Shown: positions 43,688 to 52,833, counted from the first letter of the stretch. The stretch: DNA of 64,000 bases from Advenella kashmirensis W13003 (GCF_000506985.1 NZ_KI650979.1:434001-498000); one strand, 5' to 3'. Notes: generated from the sequence alone by a model not told the origin. Numbers and translations are program-made.

Positions 43688-44467
43688 ATGAAGCGTTTTC
43701 CCTCTGCCGCTGGTTATTTTCACCCTGTTCTGCCTGCAACAATCCTTATCGCAACTGTCGCTCTGCCCGCACAGGCCGTCCTTGCGGCCGAAGGCGATCA
43801 TCTGACTTTCGGGCTGGGCGCGGGTATTGTTCCGCGTTATGAAGGTTCTGATGAACACCGGGTAACAGCGGTACCGCTCATTGATGCCCAATATGGGCTT
43901 TTTTTTGCGCGTTCGGGTGACGGTCTCGGCCTCAAACTCCTGCAGACGCCCCAGTTCACGGCCGGCGTGGGCCTGAACTGGATGCAGGGATACGACAGAG
44001 ATGATGTGCCGGACGGCATCGGCAAACTGTCTGACGCGCTCGGCGCACGCATCTTTGTATCAACCCATTTTTCCGGGGCCGTTGCCACCTTGTCGGCAAC
44101 TCAGGCGGTCACCAAAAGCGAGCGCGGACTGATCGCGAACGCCCGTCTGTCCTATCCCTATGACGTGACGGATCGCTTCAAAGTCGTTCCCAGCGTGGCC
44201 GTCAATTGGGCCAACGCCAAATATATGAACAGCTACTTTGGGATTGATTCAGAACAGGCTGCGCGCTCCGGCCTGTCAAAATATCATCCATCAGCCGGAT
44301 TCAAGGATGCCTCATTGCGTGTCGGGTTTAATTACGAATTGAGCAAAAACTGGAACATCACAGGCGCTGTTGGGGTGAGCCGCCTGCTTGGCAATGCGGC
44401 TGACAGCCCTTTGGTCAAACGCAAGACGCAAGTCGTTGGCGCCATTGGCGTGACCTACGATTTTTAA
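43688..44467 (+). CDS. MipA/OmpV-family outer-membrane protein
   Basis: A 259-aa outer-membrane beta-barrel: signal peptide ending QAVLAAEG, then LTFGLGAGIVPRYEGSDEHRVTAVPLIDAQY, the MipA/OmpV start, and a terminal VVGAIGVTYDF with the C-terminal Phe used for outer-membrane insertion. Members act as MltA-interacting scaffold proteins or osmoporin-like channels. A convergent TetR gene follows at 44481, and similar palindromes lie upstream of both, suggesting TetR-controlled permeability. Confidence 0.87.
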   Translation: MKRFPSAAGYFHPVLPATILIATVALPAQAVLAAEGDHLTFGLGAGIVPRYEGSDEHRVTAVPLIDAQYGLFFARSGDGLGLKLLQTPQFTAGVGLNWMQGYDRDDVPDGIGKLSDALGARIFVSTHFSGAVATLSATQAVTKSERGLIANARLSYPYDVTDRFKVVPSVAVNWANAKYMNSYFGIDSEQAARSGLSKYHPSAGFKDASLRVGFNYELSKNWNITGAVGVSRLLGNAADSPLVKRKTQVVGAIGVTYDF

Positions 44468-44480
44468 TCGTATATGTAAT

Positions 44481-45092
44481 CTAGGCTCGGGTGGGTTGTC
44501 CGGCTGGCCGAACCAATGGCAAAAAAACGGTATCCACCCAGGCAATGCGCAATGACTCTGGAGGCGCGCAGCGATGCATCATGACATGATGACGCAATAG
44601 ATCGCGCAACAGGGTTTGAATGGCAGGATTGATTTTATTGGGGTCAATCTCTCCACGTATGGCTGCCCGCTCGTATATGAGATCAAGATTGTCGGGTTGC
44701 CCCGCCCTTAAAGCCATCCGCAACTCCGCGGGCGAAGCGAATTTCTTTCGAAATGCTTCGTTTTCGAGCAGCGCGTTTACAGTCGAAAAAATGGGAGCAA
44801 ACACGCTCAGCCGATTCAAGTATTCCAGTAATTCGCTTCGTACATCTCCCATATCAGGCACATGCCGAGGATGCTTCGCCAGTTGGTGCTGTAACGCAGC
44901 CAGGACAAGCATCGGCTTGCTTTCCCAGCGTCGGGCAAGGACTGAACGACTCGTATTGGCCGCCGTCGCAATCATTTCCATTGTCAGATTCGTGTATCCG
45001 TGTTCGTGCAGCTTTTTCCAGGCCACATTAATAATGGCATGCTCTAGTGTTGCGCCACGCCGACGCGTTTTTACCGGTTTTGCCAAGGCCAT
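44481..45092 (-). CDS. TetR-family transcriptional regulator
   Basis: A 203-aa regulator with an N-terminal TetR helix-turn-helix (LEHAIINVAWKKLHEHGYTNLTMEMIATAANTSRSVLARRWESKPML, about 16-62) and a TetR_C_16-like ligand domain (DLIYERAAIRGEID, LLRDLLRHHVMM). It converges with the porin gene, 13 bp apart. A 7-bp inverted repeat upstream of its start resembles a site at the porin promoter, so it may repress itself and the porin gene. Confidence 0.86.
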   Translation of the reverse strand: MALAKPVKTRRRGATLEHAIINVAWKKLHEHGYTNLTMEMIATAANTSRSVLARRWESKPMLVLAALQHQLAKHPRHVPDMGDVRSELLEYLNRLSVFAPIFSTVNALLENEAFRKKFASPAELRMALRAGQPDNLDLIYERAAIRGEIDPNKINPAIQTLLRDLLRHHVMMHRCAPPESLRIAWVDTVFLPLVRPAGQPTRA

Positions 45093-45144
45093 ATAGCGGG
45101 AACTCTGCCAAGTGTCGAGAAATGTGGTTTTGAATAAAATATTT

Positions 45145-45166
45145 TAAGATATTATCACGTATCTTA
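45145..45166. promoter_or_regulatory. Putative TetR autoregulatory operator
   Basis: TAAGATA (45145-45151) and TATCTTA (45160-45166) form a perfect inverted repeat with an 8-bp spacer, 53 bp upstream of the TetR start, in the expected promoter position. The rest of 45093-45259 shows no gene. Confidence 0.5.
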
Positions 45167-45259
45167 TTTTTGGCTTTGGACGGGTGCATCAAACGCCCAA
45201 CAGTGACCGATAGCCCGGCGTACTCGAGCTTACCCGTCACCAGACGTGGACGTTTACTC

Positions 45260-46180
45260 TCATTGCGTGGAGGTATATAAAATTTCTTTGATGAACTTCT
45301 CCACTGCGCGAGACGCCCCCGTAAGCGGATGTTGTGTGGAGGTAGCGATCCAAGTGGTCTGCTTGATGGTTGGATTACAAAGATAACGGGCTGTCAGCTG
45401 ATTGCTATTTATTGCTTTGGCGTAAGTACCGGCCGGAGATAAAGTGACAAAACCGGAGGCCTGCATGGCTTCCTGGATTAATGAAGAAGTACCCGCTTCC
45501 AGAGCGATATTGAGCAAGATCCCGTGATTAGCAGCGGCTGTCAAGACGTGATCTGTGAGGCTGTTGGGTCGGGCCGGCATGGCGATGGGTACCCCGTGCA
45601 AAACATCAAAAGAAATTTCCTTCTGCCGGAATAAGAGATGATCCGGCGAGCCAATGACGGAAACTTGGCCTCGCATAAGCTGATCAGCATGAATCGGCCG
45701 GACATCGCCATATCGGTTAAACACTCCAATATCTACCCGTCCGGAACTAAGCCATTCTTCTACTTGGCCACTGTAGGCCTCCAACATACGCAACCGTATA
45801 CCCGGGTGAATGGATTGAAGCCGGCGTACCAAACTGGAGGCCAGATGTCGCGATACTAAAGGGATGACACCGACTGCAACGTCTCCGATTAATTGGGTTC
45901 GCGTGTTGGAGACCACTGCGTCGAAAGCTTCCAGTTCGGCTATCAGAGATTGAACACGCGGCATAATGCGTTGCCCAAAATCCGTTAAGACAACGCCACG
46001 ACCGTGGCGATGAAACAGTTTCTGGCCCAATCGTACCTCCAGTCCCGCCACCTGGCGGCTTAATTGAGACTGCGAAATGCCCATGGAAACAGCCGCACGC
46101 AGAAAACTGCCGTGAGTAGCGACCCCAATGGCCGCTTTCAGACCGGGAATGGCAACAGATGGAGCAGCAGAAACGGCCAT
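45260..46180 (-). CDS. LysR-family transcriptional regulator
   Basis: A 306-aa LysR protein with HTH IPGLKAAIGVATHGSFLRAAVSMGISQSQLSRQVAGLE (about 12-49) and an effector domain (GDVAVGVIPLVSRHLASSLVRRLQ). AGAGG precedes the ATG at 46180; the longer frame to 46327 has 49 non-family residues. It is divergent from a CoA-transferase, Bug receptor and AcuI operon across 136 bp and is its likely activator. Confidence 0.86.
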   Translation of the reverse strand: MAVSAAPSVAIPGLKAAIGVATHGSFLRAAVSMGISQSQLSRQVAGLEVRLGQKLFHRHGRGVVLTDFGQRIMPRVQSLIAELEAFDAVVSNTRTQLIGDVAVGVIPLVSRHLASSLVRRLQSIHPGIRLRMLEAYSGQVEEWLSSGRVDIGVFNRYGDVRPIHADQLMRGQVSVIGSPDHLLFRQKEISFDVLHGVPIAMPARPNSLTDHVLTAAANHGILLNIALEAGTSSLIQEAMQASGFVTLSPAGTYAKAINSNQLTARYLCNPTIKQTTWIATSTQHPLTGASRAVEKFIKEILYTSTQ

Positions 46181-46316
46181 ATTAACCTCTCTTTCTGTTA
46201 GGAGTAGAAACCTAGAATTGTATTTAACACATATCTGATAACTAATAATTGCGTATTCATCATATACAAAAGTCACTAGAATCGTCCCCAGACAACAAAT
46301 CTGAAGGAAAGAAACT

Positions 46317-47525
46317 TTGACTTCCACAAACTCACATGGTCCCTTGCACGGGCTGCGTATTCTCGACCTGTCTACCGTTATCGCGGGACCCTATGCATCG
46401 ACCCTGCTGGCGGACTTGGGTGCAGATGTTCTGAAGGTAGAGCTGCCCGGCAAGGGTGATGGTCTGCGAGCCCTGGCTCCGCATAAGAACGGCGTCCCCC
46501 TTTGGTGGAAGGTCACTAATCGCAATAAGCGCGGCATCACGCTCGATCTGCATAAACCGGAAGCACGGATAGTGCTGGAACGACTGCTACCCGAATGTGA
46601 TGTGATTGTCGAAAATTTTCGGCCCGGCACCCTTGATCGCTGGGGGATCACTAAAGAATGGATGCAGAAAATAAATCCGCAACTGATCATTCTGCGTATG
46701 ACCGGTTTCGGGCAGACCGGGCCCTATCGGAACCGTCCTGGCTTTGCTCGCGTTTTCGAATCAATGAGCGGATTTACCCGAATGTGTGGTGAAGAAGGCG
46801 GTCGGCCATTGCATTTGGGCTATCCGATTTCCGACGCAGTAGGAGGACTGTTCGGCGCGATTGGCATTCTGGCCGAAATGAGTCGATTGCGCACACAGCC
46901 TGACAGCAACGGTCAGGAGATTGATGTGTCAGTGACAGAGGCCATGCTGCGAACGCTGGATTTTCTCGCCATTGAGTACGATCAGTTGGGAGCGACCAGG
47001 GTCGGTTCAGGCAATCTGAGCCAATACGCTGCTCCCGGAAACATTTACAGGACGAAAGACGGGAAATGGGCGTCCATTGCCGCATCGACGCAGAGTATCT
47101 TCGAGCGACTATGCCTCGCCCTGGAGCTGCAGGATCTAATGCACGATCCCCGTTTTCTGGACAACCCCACCCGCGTCGCGCATCGAGAGGTGCTTGATGA
47201 GATATTGTCCGAGCGTATCGCCAGCCTGCCCCTCAAAGAGCTGCAGCATAGACTGGAGCAGCAGCAAGTCGGATTTTCCCCCATATACGACGCGTCCGAT
47301 GTCATGAAAGACAAGCATTTTCAAGCTCGTCAAGCGATCGTCACCGTAGAGGATGATGAATTGGGACCGGTGCGCATGCAGTGCGTTGTTCCCCGCTTTT
47401 CCGACACACCGGGGAGAATACGCTGCGCGGGTCCACGCATCGGACAGGATAACGACAAGGTGTATGGTTCGCTCGGCTTCAGCGACCAGGATATCGAAGA
47501 AATGCGGCGTCAAGGCACCATATAA
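46317..47525 (+). CDS. Family III (CaiB/BaiF) CoA-transferase
   Basis: A 402-aa enzyme with LHGLRILDLSTVIAGPYASTLLADLGADVLKVELPGKGDGLRAL, VENFRPGTLDRWGITKEWM and the catalytic Asp in HLGYPISDAVGGLFGAIG. It starts at TTG 46317 with GAAGGAAAG upstream; there is no in-frame ATG near the family N-terminus. It is the first gene of an operon with a Bug receptor and AcuI-type reductase, the third such trio of functions in the window. Confidence 0.85.
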   Translation: MTSTNSHGPLHGLRILDLSTVIAGPYASTLLADLGADVLKVELPGKGDGLRALAPHKNGVPLWWKVTNRNKRGITLDLHKPEARIVLERLLPECDVIVENFRPGTLDRWGITKEWMQKINPQLIILRMTGFGQTGPYRNRPGFARVFESMSGFTRMCGEEGGRPLHLGYPISDAVGGLFGAIGILAEMSRLRTQPDSNGQEIDVSVTEAMLRTLDFLAIEYDQLGATRVGSGNLSQYAAPGNIYRTKDGKWASIAASTQSIFERLCLALELQDLMHDPRFLDNPTRVAHREVLDEILSERIASLPLKELQHRLEQQQVGFSPIYDASDVMKDKHFQARQAIVTVEDDELGPVRMQCVVPRFSDTPGRIRCAGPRIGQDNDKVYGSLGFSDQDIEEMRRQGTI

Positions 47526-47571
47526 GCACACTACTAAATAGTGCATTTACGATAACCGGAGGAGACAAATA

Positions 47572-48525
47572 ATGAAACAGCTGATTTTTTTTCTATTGAT
47601 GACGATTACCGCTACACTCGCCCATGCACAAAGCGACAAGGTGAACAAGATTATTGTTGGTTTTCCTCCCGGGCAGGCGACCGACCAGGTTGCTCGTCTT
47701 CTCGCGCAAGAGTTGTCGCAAGAATTGAAAGAAAATTTCATCGTGGAAAACAGACCAGGCCAAGGTGGCAGCGTAGCGCTGGCAACGCTGGCTCGCAGCG
47801 AACCAGATGGCAACACCATGGTGTTAGCGGCGCTCGCGTCGCTCGTGGTCAATCCTCATCTCTATAAAAATGTAGGCTATGCGACACTGAGCGATTTTGA
47901 GCCCGTTGCCTTGGTGGCAGATCTTCCCATGCTCCTGGTGGTCAATCCCAAACTTCCGGTCCAATCCTATAAGGAGCTGGTCACGTACGCCAAAGAGCAC
48001 CCGGGACAGTTGAACTATGCGTCTTCGGGCAACGGAACGCTATCACACCTCGGAATGGAAGAACTCAAACGAAATACCGGCATGCAGATTGCACATATTC
48101 CGTATTCGGGAAGCGCCCGTTCGGTTGCCGATGTCGTTGGCGGCGGTGTTCAGATGGTCATCGATACTGTGGCTGTCACGCAGACACAAATACGGGCCGG
48201 AAAATTACGCCTCCTGGCAACGACTTATTCTGAAAGACTACCGGCCTTCCCCGATACCCCGACCATCGCCGAACAGGGAGTGAAAGACTTCAGGCTCAGC
48301 GCATGGCTCGGCCTGATGATGCCTCAAGGAACCCCACCCGACCGCGTGGCCAGAATAAACAAAGCGGCAATGAAGGCAATTCAATCGGAATCGGTACGGA
48401 ACAAGTATGCGGCTCTAGGCGCCGTGCCCAGGACAATGCCTACACAAGCATTCCGCCAATTTATTGCAGCTGAGTATGAACGTTGGGGCAATGGCGTGCG
48501 CCAAGCCGCTTTAACGGTTGACTAG
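47572..48525 (+). CDS. Bug/TctC-family periplasmic receptor
   Basis: A 317-aa secreted receptor: signal peptide MKQLIFFLLMTITATLAHAQ, then VNKIIVGFPPGQATDQVARLLAQELS, where the usual PPGG loop reads PPGQ, a slightly atypical Bug carboxylate loop. Strong GGAGGAG precedes the ATG. It lies between the CoA-transferase and AcuI genes and probably binds their starting acid. No TctA/B partner is near. Confidence 0.83.
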   Translation: MKQLIFFLLMTITATLAHAQSDKVNKIIVGFPPGQATDQVARLLAQELSQELKENFIVENRPGQGGSVALATLARSEPDGNTMVLAALASLVVNPHLYKNVGYATLSDFEPVALVADLPMLLVVNPKLPVQSYKELVTYAKEHPGQLNYASSGNGTLSHLGMEELKRNTGMQIAHIPYSGSARSVADVVGGGVQMVIDTVAVTQTQIRAGKLRLLATTYSERLPAFPDTPTIAEQGVKDFRLSAWLGLMMPQGTPPDRVARINKAAMKAIQSESVRNKYAALGAVPRTMPTQAFRQFIAAEYERWGNGVRQAALTVD

Positions 48526-48616
48526 CGCCTCAAAAGCGACGCCCCTAAATGGCTAATTCAAGCAAATGCCAATCGAATAGTATTCAGAGTCATACCAGAG
48601 AATCACAGGAGAAATA

Positions 48617-49603
48617 ATGTTCAATGCATTGAAGATAGACAACGACGAAACGGGCTACCGCACTGTTCACACTCGAATTGACACTACAGAACTACCTGAG
48701 GGAGACGTTTTAATTGACGTTAAATATTCGACCCTCAATTACAAGGATGCGCTGGCGATCACCGGGAAAGGGCCGGTCGTACGCCAATTCCCAATGGTGC
48801 CCGGTATTGATCTGGCCGGAACAATACGGGAAAGTAGTCATCCCAATTTCCAGCCAGGGGAAGACGTTATTTTGAATGGCTGGGGCGTGGGCGAGACACA
48901 TTGGGGCGGGCTCGCACAGCAAGCGCAAGTACGGGGCGATTGGCTCATCCGGCAACCCAAAGGCGTGACAGCAGAACAGGCCATGGCAATTGGCACGGCG
49001 GGCTACACTGCAATGCTTTGCGTCATGGCGCTACAAAAACATGGGCTTGAACCCAGTGATGCAGGTATCCTGGTTACGGGCGCCGCTGGCGGCGTTGGCA
49101 GTGTAGCGGTGGCCATACTAAGCACACTCGGCTACCATGTTTTGGCATCGACCGGCCGGCCCGAAGAAGCGGACTATCTCACACGGCTGGGCGCAGCGCA
49201 GATTATTGATCGCAATACGTTAAGCGCACCCGGCAAGCCACTGGCAAAGGAACGCTGGGCAGGTGCTGTTGATTGCGTCGGCAGCCATACATTAGTGAAT
49301 GTATGCGCAGGAACCCGTTATGGCGGCATCGTCGCTGCATGCGGGTTGGCACAAGGAATGGATTTTCCAGGCACGGTCGCGCCGTTCATCTTGCGTGGAG
49401 TTACATTAGCCGGTATAGATAGTGTGCATTGCCCCTCTGATCGCCGCCAACAGGCATGGGACTTGATTGCACGCCATCTGGACCCAGGCAAGCTCGCAAT
49501 AATAGGCCAGCAGACCGTCTCGCTGGACGAAGCACTTCCTTTGGCAAGCGACTTATTGGCAGGAAAAGTGCGTGGCCGGGTGGTAGTGGATGTGAATCGT
49601 TAA
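48617..49603 (+). CDS. acuI: Acrylyl-CoA reductase (AcuI-type)
   Basis: A 328-aa medium-chain NADPH reductase without catalytic zinc. YSTLNYKDALAITGKGPVVRQFPMVPGIDLAGT, ILNGWGVGETHWGGLAQ and VTGAAGGVGSVAVAILSTLGYHVLASTGRPEE are the AcuI signatures. It reduces acryloyl-CoA to propionyl-CoA, detoxifying an intermediate of beta-alanine/3-hydroxypropionate-type routes. AGGAG precedes the ATG. It ends the CoA-transferase and Bug receptor operon; a hairpin overlaps its stop. Confidence 0.85.
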   Translation: MFNALKIDNDETGYRTVHTRIDTTELPEGDVLIDVKYSTLNYKDALAITGKGPVVRQFPMVPGIDLAGTIRESSHPNFQPGEDVILNGWGVGETHWGGLAQQAQVRGDWLIRQPKGVTAEQAMAIGTAGYTAMLCVMALQKHGLEPSDAGILVTGAAGGVGSVAVAILSTLGYHVLASTGRPEEADYLTRLGAAQIIDRNTLSAPGKPLAKERWAGAVDCVGSHTLVNVCAGTRYGGIVAACGLAQGMDFPGTVAPFILRGVTLAGIDSVHCPSDRRQQAWDLIARHLDPGKLAIIGQQTVSLDEALPLASDLLAGKVRGRVVVDVNR

Positions 49604-49624
49604 TCCTGTAACGCTCCAGGATTA
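49601..49624. terminator. Hairpin between convergent genes
   Basis: TAATCCTG (49601-49608), which includes the acuI stop codon, pairs perfectly with CAGGATTA (49617-49624) around an 8-base loop. It lies between convergent genes and may terminate from either side, although no T run follows. Confidence 0.45.
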
Positions 49625-49689
49625 CCCAAGTGGGCCGCGATGACGCAGCGGCACCAGCCATCGGCTCATTTTCGGTTAACGAGCTCATC

Positions 49690-50520
49690 TCACTTCCCGA
49701 TTTTAGAGCTGGCGCCACGCAATCCTGCACGCTTGATAATGCCCGCTATACGACCATCCCCTTCGGCCGCAATGATGAATTTCTTCAGCGCTGGCAACCC
49801 GGCATCTCGCCCCTTCGGAATACCGGCAGCGAAATACTCCATATCCCAGTGTCCAGGCAGCACTTTGGATCCCGGGATAGCGTCTGACATCTGAAAAAGA
49901 ATCGCATCATTCGTGGCGAAAGCCGCTATTTCTTCACGTTTTAGCATGTCGATCGCATGGGCGAGCGTGTCAATTTCGCGGATCTGCAGCTTTGGAAAAA
50001 GCTCCGTTAATGCTTTTGCCGTGCTGCTTCCTTTGCTCACCCCCACTAATGCATTGGAAGCGGCAAGATTATCAATAGCGGTATATTTTGAATCAGGTGG
50101 CACAAGAAAACTTTTCTCTACCTCCATAAAGCTCGGAGAAAAATCCATGTTTTTCTTGCGAGCCGGCGTCGCGTTGGTCACGCTAAAATCAACCTCTCCT
50201 GTCTTAATGGCAGCCAGCAGAGCAGCGTTATTCGGAAAAATGACAGCCCTGGATGGGACACCGAGCTGACCCGCCAGCGCTTTGCCCAAATCATATCCCA
50301 CCCCTTTGTTTTCTTGTGGCGTTGAGCCTTCGATAATAGAGGTCGGACTCCCTTTGTATACGCCAACCAGCAGCGTTCCTGACGGAGCCAGAACGGTTTT
50401 TGCCGCCGCATCACTCTCGTCTGCATAAACAGCCGCTGAGTTTAATAACAAATGAATACTGAACAGGCAGATTAGGGCGCTCTTTGCCGCCTTAACCATA
50501 CCCGAATGCTGAATAGTCAT
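49690..50520 (-). CDS. Orphan family-3 extracellular solute-binding protein
   Basis: A 276-aa periplasmic receptor of the amino-acid type: signal peptide (ALICLFSIHLLLNSAAVYA), then LAPSGTLLVGVYKGSPTSIIEG, GVGYDLGKALAGQLGVPSRAVIFPNNAALLAAIKTGEVDFSVTNATPARKKNMDFS. These are the strands and Arg/Asp positions of the glutamine-histidine binding family. No permease or ATPase is adjacent, so it must work with a transporter encoded elsewhere or act as a sensor. It faces the GntR gene at 50828. Confidence 0.8.
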   Translation of the reverse strand: MTIQHSGMVKAAKSALICLFSIHLLLNSAAVYADESDAAAKTVLAPSGTLLVGVYKGSPTSIIEGSTPQENKGVGYDLGKALAGQLGVPSRAVIFPNNAALLAAIKTGEVDFSVTNATPARKKNMDFSPSFMEVEKSFLVPPDSKYTAIDNLAASNALVGVSKGSSTAKALTELFPKLQIREIDTLAHAIDMLKREEIAAFATNDAILFQMSDAIPGSKVLPGHWDMEYFAAGIPKGRDAGLPALKKFIIAAEGDGRIAGIIKRAGLRGASSKIGK

Positions 50521-50827
50521 GTCATGTCTCCCGATTTTTTCTGTTGAACCACAGAATCATTATTAACGAGTAGCAAAATGTATTTGCTCACGTCCATTCT
50601 CGGGCAAGCCGCTTATACGGTCTAATACTATTTAACACTCCAACTTATATGATTTTCGAATACCAGTAGATTGCCGAATTTACCGATTTCGCAACCACCG
50701 AGCGCAAGCGCTTGGGCGAAGTTGTAAAAGTGGGGAAGATGCGGGCAAATTAAGTTAGTTTTGCGTTATACGATTTAATCCGGTCGTTATAATCGAAGGC
50801 GTTCATGCCGTGCTATAGTTTCTCCCC
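50521..50827. other. Intergenic region between binding protein and GntR gene
   Basis: A 307-bp region with no coding frame I would support. It contains a 10-bp palindrome CAAGCGCTTG near 50709 and a TATAAT near 50787, a plausible -10 for the GntR gene. Promoters for both flanking divergent genes must lie here. No RNA gene is recognised. Confidence 0.5.
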
Positions 50828-51511
50828 ATGACGCCTCCCTCTTTAAGCCCCAATCCATTGCTGGGCACGATCAAGATCGCTTCAAAGGGTGATATTTACG
50901 CCTGGATCTACGAAGCCATTATTGAGCATCGATTGATGCCGGGGACCAAGCTGTCCGAAGAAAAAGTGGCTGAACTGTTTTCCGTCAGCCGCACCCAGGT
51001 ACGAGGCGTCCTGCAACAGCTTGCCGTGGAGCAACTGGTCACACTCGTTCCCCATCGCGGCGCGTTCGTCACTACGCCCACGGCAGAAGAAGCTCGCGAT
51101 GTGCTTGAAGCGCGACGCACGCTTGAACCGGCCATCGTGCGCAGACTGGTACAACGCATTTCTGCGGGTCAGGCACCGGAGGCAGTAAAAATGCTGCGTG
51201 CCACGCTCAAACGGGAGCAAAAGGCCCATCGCACGGGCGACCGGCGTATGGCGGTGCGTCTATCCGGGGAGTTCCACGTGCAACTGGCTCAACTTTCGGG
51301 TAGCGCGATTATGGCGCGTATGATCCGCGAACTGACCCCGCTGACCTGTCTGGCTATTCTGGCTTTCGACGTGTCCACTCAGGTGGCCTGTCCCAACGAC
51401 GAACATGAGCGCCTCGTGGATGCGATCGAAGCGGGTCTTGCTGACGAATGTGCTCAACTTATGCTGCATCACCTGGCTCACATAGAAAAGTCGCTCAATC
51501 TGGATGCGTAG
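50828..51511 (+). CDS. GntR-family regulator, FCD subgroup
   Basis: A 227-aa regulator: winged helix about 20-85 (IYEAIIEHRLMPGTKLSEEKVAELFSVSRTQVRGVLQQL) and FCD ligand domain (LSGEFHVQLAQLSGSAIMARMIRELTPLT, CPNDEHERLVDAIEAG). It lies 285 bp upstream of the ABC/dihydropyrimidinase operon on the same strand and is the obvious candidate regulator. A TTGTATACA element at 51615 resembles the family operator core. Confidence 0.86.
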   Translation: MTPPSLSPNPLLGTIKIASKGDIYAWIYEAIIEHRLMPGTKLSEEKVAELFSVSRTQVRGVLQQLAVEQLVTLVPHRGAFVTTPTAEEARDVLEARRTLEPAIVRRLVQRISAGQAPEAVKMLRATLKREQKAHRTGDRRMAVRLSGEFHVQLAQLSGSAIMARMIRELTPLTCLAILAFDVSTQVACPNDEHERLVDAIEAGLADECAQLMLHHLAHIEKSLNLDA

Positions 51512-51614
51512 ATACGCACGCTTCGATAGCCTCTTTGGCTAATATTCCCTGCCTCATCAGGGTGCACTTTAAAAAAAATGCACCGATAGATCAATCTTTA
51601 AGCTTTTAACGAAA

Positions 51615-51623
51615 TTGTATACA
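51615..51623. promoter_or_regulatory. GntR/FCD-type operator core candidate
   Basis: TTGTATACA contains the palindrome TGTATACA, the core seen in many FCD-type GntR operators. It lies about 110 bp upstream of the sigma-54-like promoter. Assignment to the GntR at 50828 is inference. Confidence 0.3.
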
Positions 51624-51733
51624 GTTTTTATTTTTTTATACGTCAACAACAAATAATAATTATTTGTTTAATTTCAATAGCTTAAATATAATAAAAAACA
51701 CAATAGATATCCTATTAAATTGGATACAAAAAT

Positions 51734-51749
51734 TGGCATGATGTTTGCT
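51734..51749 (+). promoter_or_regulatory. Sigma-54-type promoter
   Basis: TGGCAT-GATGT-TTGCT matches the RpoN consensus TGGCAC-N5-TTGC(A/T) with one mismatch, and GG (51735-51736) and GC (51747-51748) have the required 10-bp separation. It lies 48 bp before the ATG of the ABC binding-protein gene. RpoN control would fit nitrogen scavenging. No enhancer-binding-protein gene is in the window. Confidence 0.6.
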
Positions 51750-51796
51750 TTGAAAGATGAGCGAAGCTTCCCCACTCATCTTTCAGGGATATTTTT

Positions 51797-52810
51797 ATGT
51801 TCAAAACCATCACGAAATTTATCGTTGTCGCCTCGGCCGTGCTCATCGCCGTCGCGCCCATTGCCCAGTCTCATGCCGCGAATCCCATTAAACTGGGCTA
51901 CGCCAAATGCGCACACTGTACGCCGCTGTCGCTGGTGCCTGAAAACGCTGAAGGCGGCGCCAAAATCGAAGCTATTTCTTTTAACACAGGCAACGACGTA
52001 CTCACCGCACTCATGGCCAAGAGCATCGACGTTGCCCAGCTTACCTATCTGCATTACGCCATCGCGCTGGATCGCGGTTTTGATGTGGTAGCCATTTCAG
52101 GGCAGATCAATGGCGGCTCACAAATTCTGGTAGGTAACGACCTGCCTGTAGAACCGGGAAATTGGGCTGGCCTGAAGGCGCTCATTGCCCAGTACAAGTC
52201 TGATAAAAAGCCATTTCGAGTTGCGGCATCGCGGGGCAATGCGCAAGACATACATATGCGTGGTGCCTTTGCCAAGCATGGTATTGATATCAACAAGGAC
52301 GTTCAGTTCGTCAACATCCCCAACCCTTCTGACCACGTACAAGCACTGCGTCGGGGTGAAGTCGAACTGATCACCTCGGTTGATCCGTTTGCCTCGCAAA
52401 TCCGCAGTCTCAAGGCTGCCAAGTTTTTCGACTATCCATACGATCAGGCGGCAGGCAAGCTGACCAATCTCATCCTGACTCGTTCCGATGTGATCGCAAG
52501 CAACCCCGACGGCGTGGCAGCAATTGTGAAAGCCATCGTCAAAGTCAACGGCATGATGATGCAGGACAAGGCACTGTTCGCCCAAACAATTCACAAGGTG
52601 ACCGGTCTGGATTTGACCATCGCTGCCGATGCGGTCGGTAACCTGTATCCCGATTATGCCATCCACCGCAAGGAAGCCCTGGCCGTCGCCACCATGATGC
52701 GTGACCTGAAGTATATCGGTTCCGACGTGTCCGCAAAGGTGGAGCAACACCTTGACTATCGTTTCCTTGAGCAGGCGACAGGCAAAAGCAAAAATGAGTT
52801 GGGCTATTGA
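51797..52810 (+). CDS. NitT/TauT-type ABC substrate-binding protein
   Basis: A 337-aa periplasmic receptor: signal peptide to about residue 28 (IAQSHA), then PIKLGYAKCAHCTPLSLVPE with an unusual CxxC at the mature N-terminus, and IDVAQLTYLHYAIALDRGFDVVAISGQ, as in SsuA/TauA/ThiY-like proteins. With the next two genes it forms a complete importer. The dihydropyrimidinase that follows suggests a pyrimidine or hydantoin-like ligand. Transcription probably starts from the sigma-54-type promoter upstream. Confidence 0.82.
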   Translation: MFKTITKFIVVASAVLIAVAPIAQSHAANPIKLGYAKCAHCTPLSLVPENAEGGAKIEAISFNTGNDVLTALMAKSIDVAQLTYLHYAIALDRGFDVVAISGQINGGSQILVGNDLPVEPGNWAGLKALIAQYKSDKKPFRVAASRGNAQDIHMRGAFAKHGIDINKDVQFVNIPNPSDHVQALRRGEVELITSVDPFASQIRSLKAAKFFDYPYDQAAGKLTNLILTRSDVIASNPDGVAAIVKAIVKVNGMMMQDKALFAQTIHKVTGLDLTIAADAVGNLYPDYAIHRKEALAVATMMRDLKYIGSDVSAKVEQHLDYRFLEQATGKSKNELGY

Positions 52811-52833
52811 ACCCTTAGCAGGAAACGCAAGCC

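Noticed and set aside
45028-45240. A 70-codon frame upstream of the TetR gene
   Set aside because: It has no family pattern and runs through the TetR start and its putative operator.
47526-47545. CACTA/TAGTG hairpin after the CoA-transferase stop
   Set aside because: The stem is only 5 bp with no T run, and the operon continues to the Bug receptor gene.
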